Positions 1-11,600 of a stretch of 64,000 bases of DNA are shown here, in pieces. Position numbers and translations under genes: made by a program. The notes under the pieces are model-generated. The model had not been told where the DNA came from. It was given only the letters and a program-made list of their open reading frames with translations, and did no database searches. Numbering within the stretch: the first letter of the stretch is position 1; every line of letters starts with the position of its first letter. Source of the stretch: Fuerstiella sp. GTDB taxonomy: Bacteria; Planctomycetota; Planctomycetia; Planctomycetales; Planctomycetaceae. The stretch lies in assembly GCA_014238335.1 (NCBI GenBank), contig JABABI010000003.1:45573-109572 (forward strand), in the 5' to 3' direction.

Positions 1-47
1 TTGGTGCGCTGATCGGCAGTTCCGTAATAATAGTTCTGTCTGCTGAG

Positions 48-887
48 TTACGCGGCGTCTGACACCGTTTCATCTTCTTTTCTCGGCAAACTCAGTTCCG
101 TCATCGCCGCCAATTCCTCAGCCAGACCGGCATAATCACGGGCTCCCGGACACTTCGACGCGTAACCAAAGATCGACTGCCCAAAGCTGGGCGCTTCGGC
201 CAGCTTGATGTTTCGACGAATTCGAGTTCGAAAGATCTTCGCGTTCGCCCACGGCGTGTCACCGTCGCTGGTGCTCAGAAAATGACGCAGGTCTTCCGTG
301 ACATCGGCCGCCAATCGAGTTCCCGATTCGTACATGCACAGTGCAACGCCCGTCACCTTCAGGTCTCGGTTCAATCGTCGGGTGACCAAAGCCGTTGTCT
401 CAAACAACTTTGACAGTCCCTGCAGCGCAAAAAAGTGCGGCTGCAGAGGGATTACAACTTCCTTCACGGCGCACAGAGCATTAATGGTCAGAACGCCCAG
501 CGACGGAGGGCAGTCCATGATCACATAGTCAAAACGATTCTGTTCGTCCCAGTGTTGCAGCGCGTCACGCAGAATGAATTCTCGATGCTGCGTTCCCGCC
601 AGTTCCACTTCAACAGCCGCCAGGTCGATATTAGACGGCACTACGGAAAGATTCTCAGCAACCAGTTGTCGCACCTGGTCAACTGTCGCCTGTTCGGCAA
701 AAACATCGTAAACAGAAAGTGTGGCCGCAGAACACTCCAGACCCAGGTGCAGTGAGGCGTGACCCTGTGGATCGAGATCAATGATGCAGACGCTGTGGCC
801 GCTTTTCGCCAGAGCCGCGGCGATGTTGACGCTGCTTGTGGTCTTGCCAACACCACCTTTTTGATTCATCACTGCAATCGTGCGCAT
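48..887 (-). CDS. ParA family ATPase (Soj/MinD-type)
   Basis: This 279-residue protein is a ParA-type ATPase, which segregates chromosomes or positions cellular cargo by cycling on and off DNA. The deviant Walker A motif KGGVGKTT lies at about residues 10-17, the A' motif DLDPQGH follows near residue 38, and the Walker B-like stretch IMDCPPSLG lies around residue 123. The length is typical of chromosomal ParA/Soj and there is no N-terminal helix-turn-helix extension as in plasmid P1-type ParA. I chose the ATG at 887 because the family starts just before the P-loop; an in-frame ATG at 914 would add nine residues. Any ParB partner would lie to the left of the window. The specific cargo cannot be told from the sequence. 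Confidence 0.93.
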   Translation of the reverse strand: MRTIAVMNQKGGVGKTTSSVNIAAALAKSGHSVCIIDLDPQGHASLHLGLECSAATLSVYDVFAEQATVDQVRQLVAENLSVVPSNIDLAAVEVELAGTQHREFILRDALQHWDEQNRFDYVIMDCPPSLGVLTINALCAVKEVVIPLQPHFFALQGLSKLFETTALVTRRLNRDLKVTGVALCMYESGTRLAADVTEDLRHFLSTSDGDTPWANAKIFRTRIRRNIKLAEAPSFGQSIFGYASKCPGARDYAGLAEELAAMTELSLPRKEDETVSDAA

Positions 888-1224
888 AGCTGGTGTTCCA
901 CAATGGGTCCGCAAAAATTCGTTGAACTGCGCAATTTAGACCAGGGCTATGGAAACGTGAAGACAACTCTGGCCTTCGACCGCGGCGACGCAGCGGCAAC
1001 AGGGGATTTTGTGTCCGCTCATCGACGCAAAACGGCACGACGAGTGCTCAATGCTCTGACGACAGGCAGAAATTGCGCCCGAGCATCCAGCACGGTTCTG
1101 CCCAATTCTGCCTCAGACGGATTTTGAACACGATTGCCGCCGTTGAATTGACGCCTCGAAAGCAGAGCCGTACAGTCGCCCAGTGGCTGAAAACAACACG
1201 CCCATCCCTTCTGCTGGATATCCA
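888..1224. other. Divergent intergenic region, no gene seen
   Basis: This stretch separates the minus-strand ParA gene from the plus-strand phosphatase gene, so it should hold both promoters. I see no convincing small gene, parS-like palindrome or strong hairpin. Open frames here continue out of the neighbouring genes and lack family features. Confidence 0.5.
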
Positions 1225-3105
1225 ATGAAAACTGAACGTCGATACTTCGTGAGTCAAAACCGATGTGCATACCTGCGTCTGTGGAGCGTGGCCCTGATTA
1301 TGGTCGTTGCCGGTTTGCCGGCATCTGTCGCAGAACGTGATCCGATTCGACTGACTCACGGCCCGATGCTGGGAAAACCCACGGCGACATCGATGCTGGT
1401 CTGGGGACGGACGTCCGATCCTGGCACGTTCAACGTGCGATTTGGAACAACGAAGCAGAAACTGAATCAGGCCAGCGAACCGGCGGCGACGACCATCGAA
1501 CACGACTGCACGGGAGTGGCCGAACTCACTGGTCTGCAGCCTGACACCGTTTATCACTATCAGGTCTGGGTAAACGATCGGCCTCACGGTCTGCCGGGGC
1601 GATTTCGAACATTGCCTCATGCAGACGTCACTCGAAATGCAGAATACAACCCGGACGGACTGTTCAACTTTCGATTTCAGATCGGCTCCTGTGCGAACCA
1701 GAACCCAATGCACGGCGGTGGACATCGTGCCACAACGTACGAACATCTGAACAAAGACTGGGCCGACAAAGTTCACTTTCACATCATGAACGGGGACTGG
1801 CTGTATGAAGAACTGCGTGAATTCCCGACCGAGGCCTGGCGGTTGACTCAGAAGCTGAAGGATTATCCCTTGGCCGTTCAGGTCATGCCCACAGTGGTCG
1901 GCGTCTGGGAAAACTACAAGCTGTATCTCACCCGTGGCGTCGAACTGGCTAAATGGCATCGCAACGTTCCGAGTTTCTTCACCTTCGACGATCATGAGCT
2001 GGTGAATGACATCTGGGGTTCGGCAGAAACCGGCAAGCGGCATCGCCGAACCGTTTTTCGCGACATCGGTACCTACGCATGGTACGACTACCTGGGTTGG
2101 GCGAACCCCACCGAGCACGATCACCCGATTCATTTTGGAAAAGGTACGATGCGAGCGGGCAGTGATCTGCTGGTCGATCCGAACACGGACTTTACGAAAC
2201 TGCCACTGCAGGAAATGCTCAATCTGCACGTGCACTGGGGCACTCCCGAAGCCGGCGTTAACGACATCCGCTACGACAACGACGAGGGCAATAAGAACTC
2301 GTACGTCTACGACATTGTGGAAGTCGTGGATGCACACACGCTGCGGTTACACATGCCAGCCAAAGTAGCGGACGACGTCAGTTACTCAATCGGGCGACGA
2401 AGCTATGGAAAGTTCCGCGTGTCCAACTGCGAATTCTTCATGATTGATACGCGCGGTGACCGGGACATGCACGACATTCGGGACCGTTCGAAGCCTGGTG
2501 TGTCGATGCTGGGGCGCCCGCAGCGGGAGTGGTTGCTTAAATCCATGAAGGACAGTGACGCCGATTTCTTCTTTGTTGTTTCCACCGTCCCGTTCATGAT
2601 TCCACACAGCGGCGCGGGTGGCTTCGAAGTGGACTCCGCCAACAAGGAGGAAGCGTGGACGGGCTTCTTTGACGAACGTGAACTGCTTATCGAAGAGTGG
2701 GAGAAACTCGGTAAGAAGGTCTTTGTCATGACGGGTGACCTGCACAACAGCTTTGCCATCAAAGTCACTGACAATGTCTGGGAATTCTGCTGCGGTCCGC
2801 ACAACAGTGTGAACCATGTGCCAAAACTGGACGAAAGCGATCGACCGGCCACCGGCAAATGGACCTTCGGCCCAAGAGAATGCGACATCCGCTGGAGCAG
2901 CTATATCCTGCCGGACCTGCCTCGCTTGGAACGACTTTACCCGTATTTCTGTGTCGTGCAGGTCAATAACGCGTTTAACATGCCTCAGAAACTGGGTGAT
3001 AAACGATGGGTCGCCTATCCGCATCCTCAGATCATTTTTCAGTACTTTGACGGTCGGTCGGGCGAACTGGCCTACGCCGAAGCGATATCACTGGATCGAG
3101 AGTGA
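1225..3105 (+). CDS. PhoD-like alkaline phosphatase family protein
   Basis: The 626-residue product resembles PhoD-type phosphatases/phosphodiesterases, metal-dependent enzymes that release phosphate from phosphoesters outside the cytoplasm. A signal peptide-like segment (LWSVALIMVVAGLPASVA) is followed by a fibronectin-like N-domain (THGPMLGKPT... VWGRTSDPG...), then the metallophosphatase region with GSCANQN, NGDWLYEE, FDDHELVND and a C-terminal TGDLHNSF block. FDDHE and GD are the usual metal-binding signatures. I chose the ATG at 1225; a GTG at 1183 would add 14 residues before the leader. It is longer than Bacillus PhoD (about 550 residues), with a large insert around residues 270-400. 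Substrate is not resolved; phosphate scavenging is inference from the family. Confidence 0.88.
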   Translation: MKTERRYFVSQNRCAYLRLWSVALIMVVAGLPASVAERDPIRLTHGPMLGKPTATSMLVWGRTSDPGTFNVRFGTTKQKLNQASEPAATTIEHDCTGVAELTGLQPDTVYHYQVWVNDRPHGLPGRFRTLPHADVTRNAEYNPDGLFNFRFQIGSCANQNPMHGGGHRATTYEHLNKDWADKVHFHIMNGDWLYEELREFPTEAWRLTQKLKDYPLAVQVMPTVVGVWENYKLYLTRGVELAKWHRNVPSFFTFDDHELVNDIWGSAETGKRHRRTVFRDIGTYAWYDYLGWANPTEHDHPIHFGKGTMRAGSDLLVDPNTDFTKLPLQEMLNLHVHWGTPEAGVNDIRYDNDEGNKNSYVYDIVEVVDAHTLRLHMPAKVADDVSYSIGRRSYGKFRVSNCEFFMIDTRGDRDMHDIRDRSKPGVSMLGRPQREWLLKSMKDSDADFFFVVSTVPFMIPHSGAGGFEVDSANKEEAWTGFFDERELLIEEWEKLGKKVFVMTGDLHNSFAIKVTDNVWEFCCGPHNSVNHVPKLDESDRPATGKWTFGPRECDIRWSSYILPDLPRLERLYPYFCVVQVNNAFNMPQKLGDKRWVAYPHPQIIFQYFDGRSGELAYAEAISLDRE

Positions 3106-3276
3106 CGCGCCTCACGTTACATGAAATCGAAACTGGTCGTTGCCACTGACGTTTGGACATCACTGCGACCGTCGGATATCATCTGCCGTCAGATTCCCCG
3201 TCCGCTGCAAAGACTGGAAATCTGGTGCGTACTGACGTCGCATTGAAAAAAATCTGGAATCAATCCGCCGATCTGC

Positions 3277-3281
3277 AGGAG
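3277..3281 (+). promoter_or_regulatory. Shine-Dalgarno site supporting a TTG start
   Basis: The bases AGGAG lie eight bases ahead of TTG 3290. This spacing is what decides the rare TTG start of the GYF-domain gene, because no ATG is available upstream of its conserved domain. Confidence 0.6.
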
Positions 3282-3289
3282 CCAGGGCA

Positions 3290-4372
<1,083 letters not shown>

Positions 4373-4378
4373 TGGTTC

Positions 4379-4406
4379 GTCCTGGTCCACACCTACGATC
4401 CAGGAC
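4379..4406 (+). terminator. Weak hairpin after the GYF gene
   Basis: GTCCTGG at 4379-4385 pairs perfectly with CCAGGAC at 4400-4406 across a 14-base loop, seven bases after the stop codon. No T-run follows on the plus strand, so it is at best a weak or attenuating terminator ahead of the next gene. Confidence 0.3.
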
Positions 4407-4427
4407 TACAAAAAATGTCGGTACCGC

Positions 4428-6461
4428 ATGAGAAGATTGCTCCTGATGAAATCACGTCTACTCATTCTGTGTTGTTGCCTTTTCGCATTGGCGTCCCCTG
4501 CAACGAACGGCACTGACGAACCAATCGTCCCGAACGATCAACAAAACTTCCATTTGTTTCTGCTGGCCGGTCAATCCAATGTGAAGAGACGTGTTGACGA
4601 CCAGGCTCAGCAGCCTCATCCTCGAGTCCTGTCGCTCAACAAGGTCGGCGAATGGCAGCTGGCCTCGGATCCACTGCACTTTGACAAGCCTGATATTGTC
4701 GGATTGGGACTCGGCAAATTCTTTGCCATGGACTACATCCGCGACAATCCTGGCGTCACGATTGGGCTGATTCCCTGCGCGGCCGGTGGCTCAGCAATTT
4801 CGACGTGGCAGCCTGACGGGTATCACAGCCAGACAAAATCACATCCCTACGACGACACCGTGTCCCGAGTTCAGCGAGCCGTCGAATTTGGTGTGATCAA
4901 AGGCATCCTGTGGCACCACGGAGAATCTGACTCAAAGCCCACGATCGTTGAACTCTATGAAGAAAAGCTGCATGAGCTGATTGCCCGGTTTCGATCGCTG
5001 ATCGGCAACGCGAAAACTTTTTTCATTGCCGGACAGATGCGGCAGTCCCTCGAACGTCCGTGGAACGATTCGAAAACACTTGTCGATGCCGCTCATCAGA
5101 CGTTACCGTCACAGGTTGCTGGCACCGCATTTGTCCATCCGGTGGGCCTCACTGACAAAGGCAACAAGGTCCACTTTGACTCACGCTCCTATCGCGAACT
5201 TGGCCATCGCTATTATGCGGCGTACAAAAATCTGGCGGCGGCACGTCCTCCGAACGTGCTGCTGATCCTGGCAGATGATGTCGGACGCGAGGTACTGGGT
5301 TGTTATGGCGGCACATCTTATCCAACGCCAAACATCGATGCGCTGGCGGAAACCGGTCAACGATACACGCATTGCTACAGCATGCCGGTCTGTCATCCGT
5401 CACGGATCTGCCTGATGACAGGAAGGTATCCGGCCGTGCTGAAGAATCCGGGCTGGGGCTCCTTCCCAAAGGAAGAGGAAAAAAACACCTTTGCGCCGCT
5501 GCTGAAAAACGCAGGATATGCGACGGCCATAGGTGGCAAGTGGCAGCTGTCTCTTATGAAGAATGACCTGCAGCAGCCGGCCCGCATGGGATTTGACGAG
5601 TGGAGTCTGTTCGCATGGCACGAAGGTGCTCGGTATCACCACCCGATGATTTATCAGAACGGTCAGGTTCGCAGTGACACATACGGAAAATATGGCCCGG
5701 ATCTGTACGTGGATTTTCTGATCGACTTCATGAAACGAAAGCGGTCGCAACCGTTCTTTGCCTACTATTCCATGGCCTTGTGTCATGACGTGACCGACGA
5801 CATCGGCAGACCTGTTCCCTACGGACCGGATGGCCACTGGCTGAACTACGAAGAAATGGCGCTCGACATGGATCGGCAGATTGGTCGACTGGTTACTGCG
5901 CTCGATCAGTTTAAATTGCGAGACGACACTCTGATTCTGTTTACCACAGACAACGGGACCGCCGGCGCGTCATACCTGCGATACGAAAACGGAAAGTACG
6001 TCCGACCAAAAGTGTTTTCCGACATCAACGGGATCAGCGTGCAGGGGGGCAAGGGCAAACTCAATGACTGGGGAACTCGAGTCCCTCTCATCGCCAACTG
6101 GCCGGGACGAGTTGCCGCTGGCAAGGTGGTCGACGATCTGGTGGACTTCAGTGACTTCCTGCCGACGCTTGTAGAAGTAACGGGAGCCACATTGCCGGAA
6201 CACGTACGACTGAACGGCCACAGTTTTGCGCCGTCCATTCTTGGGACCGGAAGATCTTCACGGCGTTGGGCCTATGCGGAAGGACGTTCGTCACAACAGT
6301 ACGTCCGTACTCGCAAACACAAGCTGTATGCCAACGGCCGCTTCTACGACATGAACGCTGACCCGGAAGAAGAGCACCCCCTGGCCGACGTTTCTGATGA
6401 CGTCGCAGCCGTCAGGACAACGCTGGAAGCGGCCCTACAGGAGCTTCCCAAACCAAAGTAA
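4428..6461 (+). CDS. Sialate O-acetylesterase-like/sulfatase fusion
   Basis: One 677-residue chain joins two exported hydrolases. After a signal peptide (LLILCCCLFALASPA) comes an SGNH/SASA-type carbohydrate acetylesterase domain (about 38-265) with the nucleophile block LLAGQSN (Ser50) and WHHGESDS near residue 160. An S1 formylglycine sulfatase follows (about 272-677): NVLLILADDVG, the CxPSR site CHPSR with Cys322 to be oxidised to formylglycine, and TTDNG (Asp508, Asn509). Both would strip acetyl and sulfate groups from polysaccharide. The usual GKWHLG motif reads GKWQLS, so a conserved histidine is Gln373, which may lower or alter sulfatase activity. Starts at 4428 or 4446 are both possible. 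No frameshift is needed for the fusion. Confidence 0.87.
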   Translation: MRRLLLMKSRLLILCCCLFALASPATNGTDEPIVPNDQQNFHLFLLAGQSNVKRRVDDQAQQPHPRVLSLNKVGEWQLASDPLHFDKPDIVGLGLGKFFAMDYIRDNPGVTIGLIPCAAGGSAISTWQPDGYHSQTKSHPYDDTVSRVQRAVEFGVIKGILWHHGESDSKPTIVELYEEKLHELIARFRSLIGNAKTFFIAGQMRQSLERPWNDSKTLVDAAHQTLPSQVAGTAFVHPVGLTDKGNKVHFDSRSYRELGHRYYAAYKNLAAARPPNVLLILADDVGREVLGCYGGTSYPTPNIDALAETGQRYTHCYSMPVCHPSRICLMTGRYPAVLKNPGWGSFPKEEEKNTFAPLLKNAGYATAIGGKWQLSLMKNDLQQPARMGFDEWSLFAWHEGARYHHPMIYQNGQVRSDTYGKYGPDLYVDFLIDFMKRKRSQPFFAYYSMALCHDVTDDIGRPVPYGPDGHWLNYEEMALDMDRQIGRLVTALDQFKLRDDTLILFTTDNGTAGASYLRYENGKYVRPKVFSDINGISVQGGKGKLNDWGTRVPLIANWPGRVAAGKVVDDLVDFSDFLPTLVEVTGATLPEHVRLNGHSFAPSILGTGRSSRRWAYAEGRSSQQYVRTRKHKLYANGRFYDMNADPEEEHPLADVSDDVAAVRTTLEAALQELPKPK

Positions 6462-6507
6462 CTCTGACCGTCATGGGCTGCAAATCCTCTGACGCGCCGC
6501 TGGCGGT

Positions 6508-6531
6508 GCCGGAATTTGATCTATTTCCGGC
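6508..6531 (+). terminator. Hairpin downstream of the fusion sulfatase
   Basis: GCCGGAA at 6508-6514 pairs perfectly with TTCCGGC at 6525-6531 over a 10-base loop, 46 bases after the stop codon. There is no T-tract, so the role as terminator is uncertain. Confidence 0.3.
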
Positions 6532-6624
6532 CGACTTTGCATGAACCGCCCGAAGTCAGCGGGCGCGAAACGTTGTTTAACAACTCACGAACTCAATACC
6601 CATCCACTAAGCCAAACGCCAACA

Positions 6625-8361
6625 ATGTTTTCACGCACCAGCCGCACGCCCGAAGAACTTCGCAGCTACCGTTACTTTGGTCCCGACGACCTTCGCTCGT
6701 TTGGCCACCGTTCCCGCCAAAAGCAGTCCGGCTTCGGCACCGAAGAATTCGCGGACAAGCCGGTCATCGGCATTCTGAACACGTGGAACGATCTGATCAG
6801 CTGCCATGCTCATTTCAAGCAGCGAGTCGAAGACGTCAAACGAGGTATCTGGCAGGCGGGCGGGTTTCCCGTGGAAGTACCGGTGATGGGACTTTCAGAA
6901 ACGTTCATGAAACCCACGTCAATGTACTATCGCAACTTCCTGGCAATGGAGGCGGAAGAAGTCCTGCGCACCTATCCGATTGATGCAGCAGTGCTGATGG
7001 GCGGCTGCGACAAGACAACTCCGGCGCTGCTGATGGGGGCCATCAGCGCGGACGTTCCGGCCATCTTTATGCCAGGCGGCCCGATGAACAAAACGTCGTG
7101 GCGAGGCGATCAGCTGGGCAGCGGCAGCGACGTATGGAAGTATTGGGCCGAACGCGGCGCCGGACGGTTGGGCTGTGAGGCATGGTGCGAACTGGAAGAT
7201 CACATTGCCGCCTCACCCGGACACTGCATGACGATGGGGACTGCGTCCACAATGACGTCCATCGCCGAAACAATGGGCATGACGCTGCCAGGGGCCGCAT
7301 CCGTGCCAGCAACCCATTCGTCACATCCGCGAATGGCGTCGGCGACAGGCCGGCAGGCGGTGGAATTAGCATGGTTCAACGTTAAGCCGACGGACATCAT
7401 CTCGGCTGACGCCTTTGACAACGCTATCACGGCATTGATGGCAATGGGAGGATCCACAAATGCGATCGTCCACCTGATGGCCATGGCCGGACGTGCTCAG
7501 GTGCCATTAACGCTGGAGCGATTCGACCAGATTTCGCAGACCACACCGGTCGTCGGCAACCTGCGACCGGCCGGCAAATACGTGATGGGCGACTTCTTTG
7601 ACGCGGGCGGGCTGCGCGGACTGCTGGCGCAGATCGATGACCTGCTGAAACTTGACGCTCCCAACGTTGCTGGAACAACGCTCGGTGATGCAGTCAGGGA
7701 CGCCCAGGTGTACGACGACGATGTGATTCGCGTCCGCAGCAACCCGATCTGCGAAAAGAACAGTCTGGCTGTGCTGCGAGGCAATCTGTGTCCGGACGGT
7801 GCCGTCATAAAACCTGCTGCGGCAGAGACGCAACTGCATACCCATCGTGGTCCGGCCGTCGTCTTCAAAAACTATCCGGACATGAAGGCACGTATCGATG
7901 ACCCAGCGTTGAACCTGACCAAAGATCACGTGATCGTGCTGCAGCATGCCGGCCCGCTGGGTGCTCCCGGAATTCCGGAATGGGGCATGCTGCCGATTCC
8001 CAAATACCTGCTGGAACAGGGCGTGCGTGACATGCTCCGCATCAGTGACGCCCGCATGAGCGGCACCAGTTATGGTGCGTGTGTGCTGCATGTCGCTCCG
8101 GAATCTTTTGTCGGAGGTCCGCTGGCCTTCGTGCAGGACGGCGACATGATCTCACTGAACGTGGAATCGCGTCAGTTACAGCTGGAGGTCAGTGACGACG
8201 AACTCTTGTCGCGCAAAGCGAACTGGAAACAGCCGGGACACCGATTTACTCGCGGCTACGGAAAGCTGTACTTCGACGAAACCACTCAGGCCAACATCGG
8301 CTGCGATTTCCGTTTTCTGCACTCCGACGGCAGTCGGCATTCCGATCCGAGCATCTACTAA
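6625..8361 (+). CDS. IlvD/Edd-family sugar-acid dehydratase (L-arabinonate dehydratase-like)
   Basis: The 578-residue protein belongs to the IlvD/Edd dehydratases, which remove water from 2,3-dihydroxy acids to give 2-oxo-3-deoxy acids. Three candidate [2Fe-2S] ligands are Cys60 (LISCHAHF), Cys128 (MGGCDKT) and Cys201 (SPGHCMTMG). Their spacing and the total length match, as I recall them, the pentonate dehydratases such as L-arabinonate dehydratase better than amino-acid-pathway IlvD. The stretch SDARMSGTSYG near residue 474 holds the conserved C-terminal serine motif. I chose the ATG at 6625 because the upstream 28 codons do not look conserved. It is likely cytoplasmic and would feed pentonates or related sugar acids into central metabolism. 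The exact substrate cannot be fixed from sequence. Confidence 0.88.
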   Translation: MFSRTSRTPEELRSYRYFGPDDLRSFGHRSRQKQSGFGTEEFADKPVIGILNTWNDLISCHAHFKQRVEDVKRGIWQAGGFPVEVPVMGLSETFMKPTSMYYRNFLAMEAEEVLRTYPIDAAVLMGGCDKTTPALLMGAISADVPAIFMPGGPMNKTSWRGDQLGSGSDVWKYWAERGAGRLGCEAWCELEDHIAASPGHCMTMGTASTMTSIAETMGMTLPGAASVPATHSSHPRMASATGRQAVELAWFNVKPTDIISADAFDNAITALMAMGGSTNAIVHLMAMAGRAQVPLTLERFDQISQTTPVVGNLRPAGKYVMGDFFDAGGLRGLLAQIDDLLKLDAPNVAGTTLGDAVRDAQVYDDDVIRVRSNPICEKNSLAVLRGNLCPDGAVIKPAAAETQLHTHRGPAVVFKNYPDMKARIDDPALNLTKDHVIVLQHAGPLGAPGIPEWGMLPIPKYLLEQGVRDMLRISDARMSGTSYGACVLHVAPESFVGGPLAFVQDGDMISLNVESRQLQLEVSDDELLSRKANWKQPGHRFTRGYGKLYFDETTQANIGCDFRFLHSDGSRHSDPSIY

Positions 8362-8613
8362 TCACAGCACGCGACACGTGAGTCACCCAGGATGCAGCCA
8401 GACGGGCCCTCAGATGGTCGGAGCGAAAGGGAATATATGGCAGCATGAGATTCCTTTAACCGCTTTGCCCCACGGGCCGCGTTCCTGGCCTAATCCCCGG
8501 CACAACGTATCGTCGGCACAACGCGCCGGAACTCGGGGCGATGCCCTCGCGGCTAAACGAAGACGTGGGCTCCGTGCGTTCAATTAACCGGCATATTGGC
8601 CGTACGATACGCG

Positions 8614-11600
8614 TTAGCTCCAGCGGACCAGGGATTCGACATACGCTGCAGAGCCATCCCGCAGCCAGCCGTCCAGTTGAGCAGGATCCTTCAGCTGCTG
8701 ACCGCGCTGGGTCGAAACGACGATAAATTGGCAGTCCACTTCCGGCAATGTGGTCATGTCGCCCCACAATTTCTCAAACTGCGACACGGGGAACACATCC
8801 TCCTGCCCTCGCCCCCAGCGTTTCTTCACGTCTTTCAGAGTAATATACGTGGGCATGCGGCGGCCCAATTCGCGAATCGCGGTGTCAACCTTCGTTCGAT
8901 CACCCAGGTCGCGACGTTCCAGCCCGAAGATGCTCAGCAGTCGTTCGATGGAAATCCACGTGGTGAGCGAATTGTAGTACGACAGATTGAACTCATCTTC
9001 TTCGCGCGGCATCGCTAGACCTTCCACCAGTCGGACTTTACCGTCAACTCGCGCCAATCCGCCTCCGCGATCTTCCAAACGACGACTGATCACTTCAAAA
9101 GAAAGATCCGCTCCGCTTTGAAGATGTGCTCCCAGCACGCCGGCGTCGAGATTCGCCCCCAGAGTGTCAATGTTGTGCAGCATCAGGTACTGCAACTGTG
9201 GCTGTTGTTCGAGCAGTTTTTGCAGCGTGCCGTTCAGCAGCAGATTAGGAATCTCGTACCAATGGCCGACGGGATGCATGCACTGGAACGGCAGATTGTC
9301 CGTATAGTCCGAAGCCTCGCCTGAAGACTGCGCCCATTGGGTCAATGCTCCGCGGACGCTGGCACGCATTTTTTCCTGCTGTTCATCCAGCATCTGCTGA
9401 GGCATTTCTTCCCATGCGAAACTGAGATCCCGAATCGTCGGAACCATTCTGAGTCCCACAGAAACACCGCGGGAAACGAATACGTTTTGCGCTCCATACA
9501 TCGCTTCGACTTCGTTACGAATCGGGCCGTCCGTCAGATATCCGGTCGTCACCACGTGAGCCGGTGCTGCCCCGAAGTCGTGACCGACGCGACGACTCTT
9601 GGCCAGGTGCACGTCAAGGAATGAGCGAAACTGTCCGTTCATGCGGCAGAACGGGTTGAGTGCTTTGACCACTCCGGCTCCCTGCGTCCAGCGACTGCCA
9701 ACGCCCGCAGCCAGCGTGACGACGGCTACTCTTCCGTCGGCCAGGGCAGCACGGCCAAGTTTTGTATGTTCCACCGTAATGTTTCGGCGAGCATCGAAAA
9801 CGTCATCCTGTGTTACATCTTCAATCGTTACCGATGCAGCCAGTCTGTTCTGCGAAAGCCCCAGGCGGCCGGACAGCAGATCTTCGCGCAGTTGGTCGTG
9901 AGCAATAGCACCAAATCCGTTTTCTGCCAGCAGTGATTCCAGGCTGCTGGCGGCAGCGTCCGTCGCTGCAGAACCAGGCAGAATCCGATTCAGCAGTCGC
10001 TGAGCCAGATCATTCCCCTGATGTTCGTCGCGACAGTAGTCCCCTGTTCGCTCAAGCTCACGTCGTCTCATAGGCGACAGGCTACTGATATTCTGCCGCA
10101 GCAAATCCGGCACCATCAGTGAGCGATACCCGTTCGGCATCTCGGCATCCACGCGAAATTCGGCATAGGTGCCATTGTCGTTAATGGCGAAGTCATACAC
10201 CACGGGATCCATCGCGAACGGAATCCGGTCCTGCATGCTGTGTTTGACATCCAGCATCATGGACTGCAGCCAGTCCTGAGCCTCTGCGCGAACTGCAGGA
10301 TCAAAGATAAACCCCATGCCGCCGCCGGACATACCTCCCAGCATCCAGAAGCCGTGAAACCGGTCGGAATATTCTTCCCGGCACCGCCGAATCAGTTCCT
10401 CAGTATATGCATTCGAACACCATGGAATAATCTCCTGCAGAGGTTCTGCGAAGTTGCGATCTGTGGCCCGCCCCACGGCCGCAATATCGCCGCGTTTCAA
10501 GGCGTCGGTGACGTCCTCCAGAAGGCCGATCGCGACCTGTCTGGCGGCCCATTCCTTTTCACTGCGCAGCAGGTATTTTTCTGTGACCATTTCCAGGATC
10601 GGACCAACATTCTGAGCCATCCCGCCGTGCACTAACACCAGGCTTTGCTGTAAGCGTTCGCGAGTTTCCGGTGTCACGGTGTCGTCATCAAACACCGAAT
10701 GCTGCGGCATCAGGCGACCACGACTGATACCGAACTCAGGGTCTGATTCCGTGGCAACGGCTCCCTGAATTAACTTAATTCCCGGCCAGACTCCGCCGGA
10801 ATCCTGCCAGCCACCACCGGACCCGCCAATCCATTCTCCCAGGATGGCCCGCGCTGCCACAAGTCTGCGATCAGCTTCAGCCAATGCTCCGGTTAACTGT
10901 GATACCTGCCCGGTGGCCCGCATGCACATGGAGATCAGTGAGCCCAGCAGATTCGTGCTGACTGCGAGTCGAGATCCTTTGGGAATCTCGTTCACCCGGC
11001 TGACGACTTCCACTCCTTTGCCGGGGCCAATCATGCGGGAGAAAACCTCAGAGACAGGAGCGCCGCAACCTTCCATTCCTGGGGGAATCAAGCCTGCGGC
11101 AATAACGGCCGCCTTCAATAGTCCCAGATAATCACGGCCAAAATCAAAAACTTCGCTGATGTCGTGAATGTCCGCCTTGGAGTCGAGATCGATACTGACC
11201 AATCGCAGCAGCGGTTCGTCGATGATGCGCAGGCTACAGTCAATGGGAGGTTCCGGTGCTGCATGTTTGCCGCGAACAGCAAGATCCACACTGGCATTGA
11301 TAACCTGCGCACCTTCAGGGAAGTCCATTCCCAGAAAGAAAATGTCACTCCACGCGCTATGTGTAAAGTCCATCCGCACTGCCGTGCGTTCGCGTAGTGC
11401 GGGGAAGCAACCGGTTTCCGGCCCCACCTGCAGCAGCTCGGGGCGGATCCGCAGAGGCATGTCCGCCGGATGCCCTGTGCGGAACATCCATTGATTGCCT
11501 TTGACTGTGCGAACACTGAGGCGCACCTGATTGGCCAGTGTCTGAAACGCCATCCGATAATAGGCTTCGGCCAGTGCACTGGCCAGCGTGACCGTGGCGC

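Noticed and set aside
1048..2337. 429-codon open frame on the minus strand opposite the PhoD-like gene
   Set aside because: It is antisense to a clear phosphatase, has no family motif and follows from the codon use of the sense gene.
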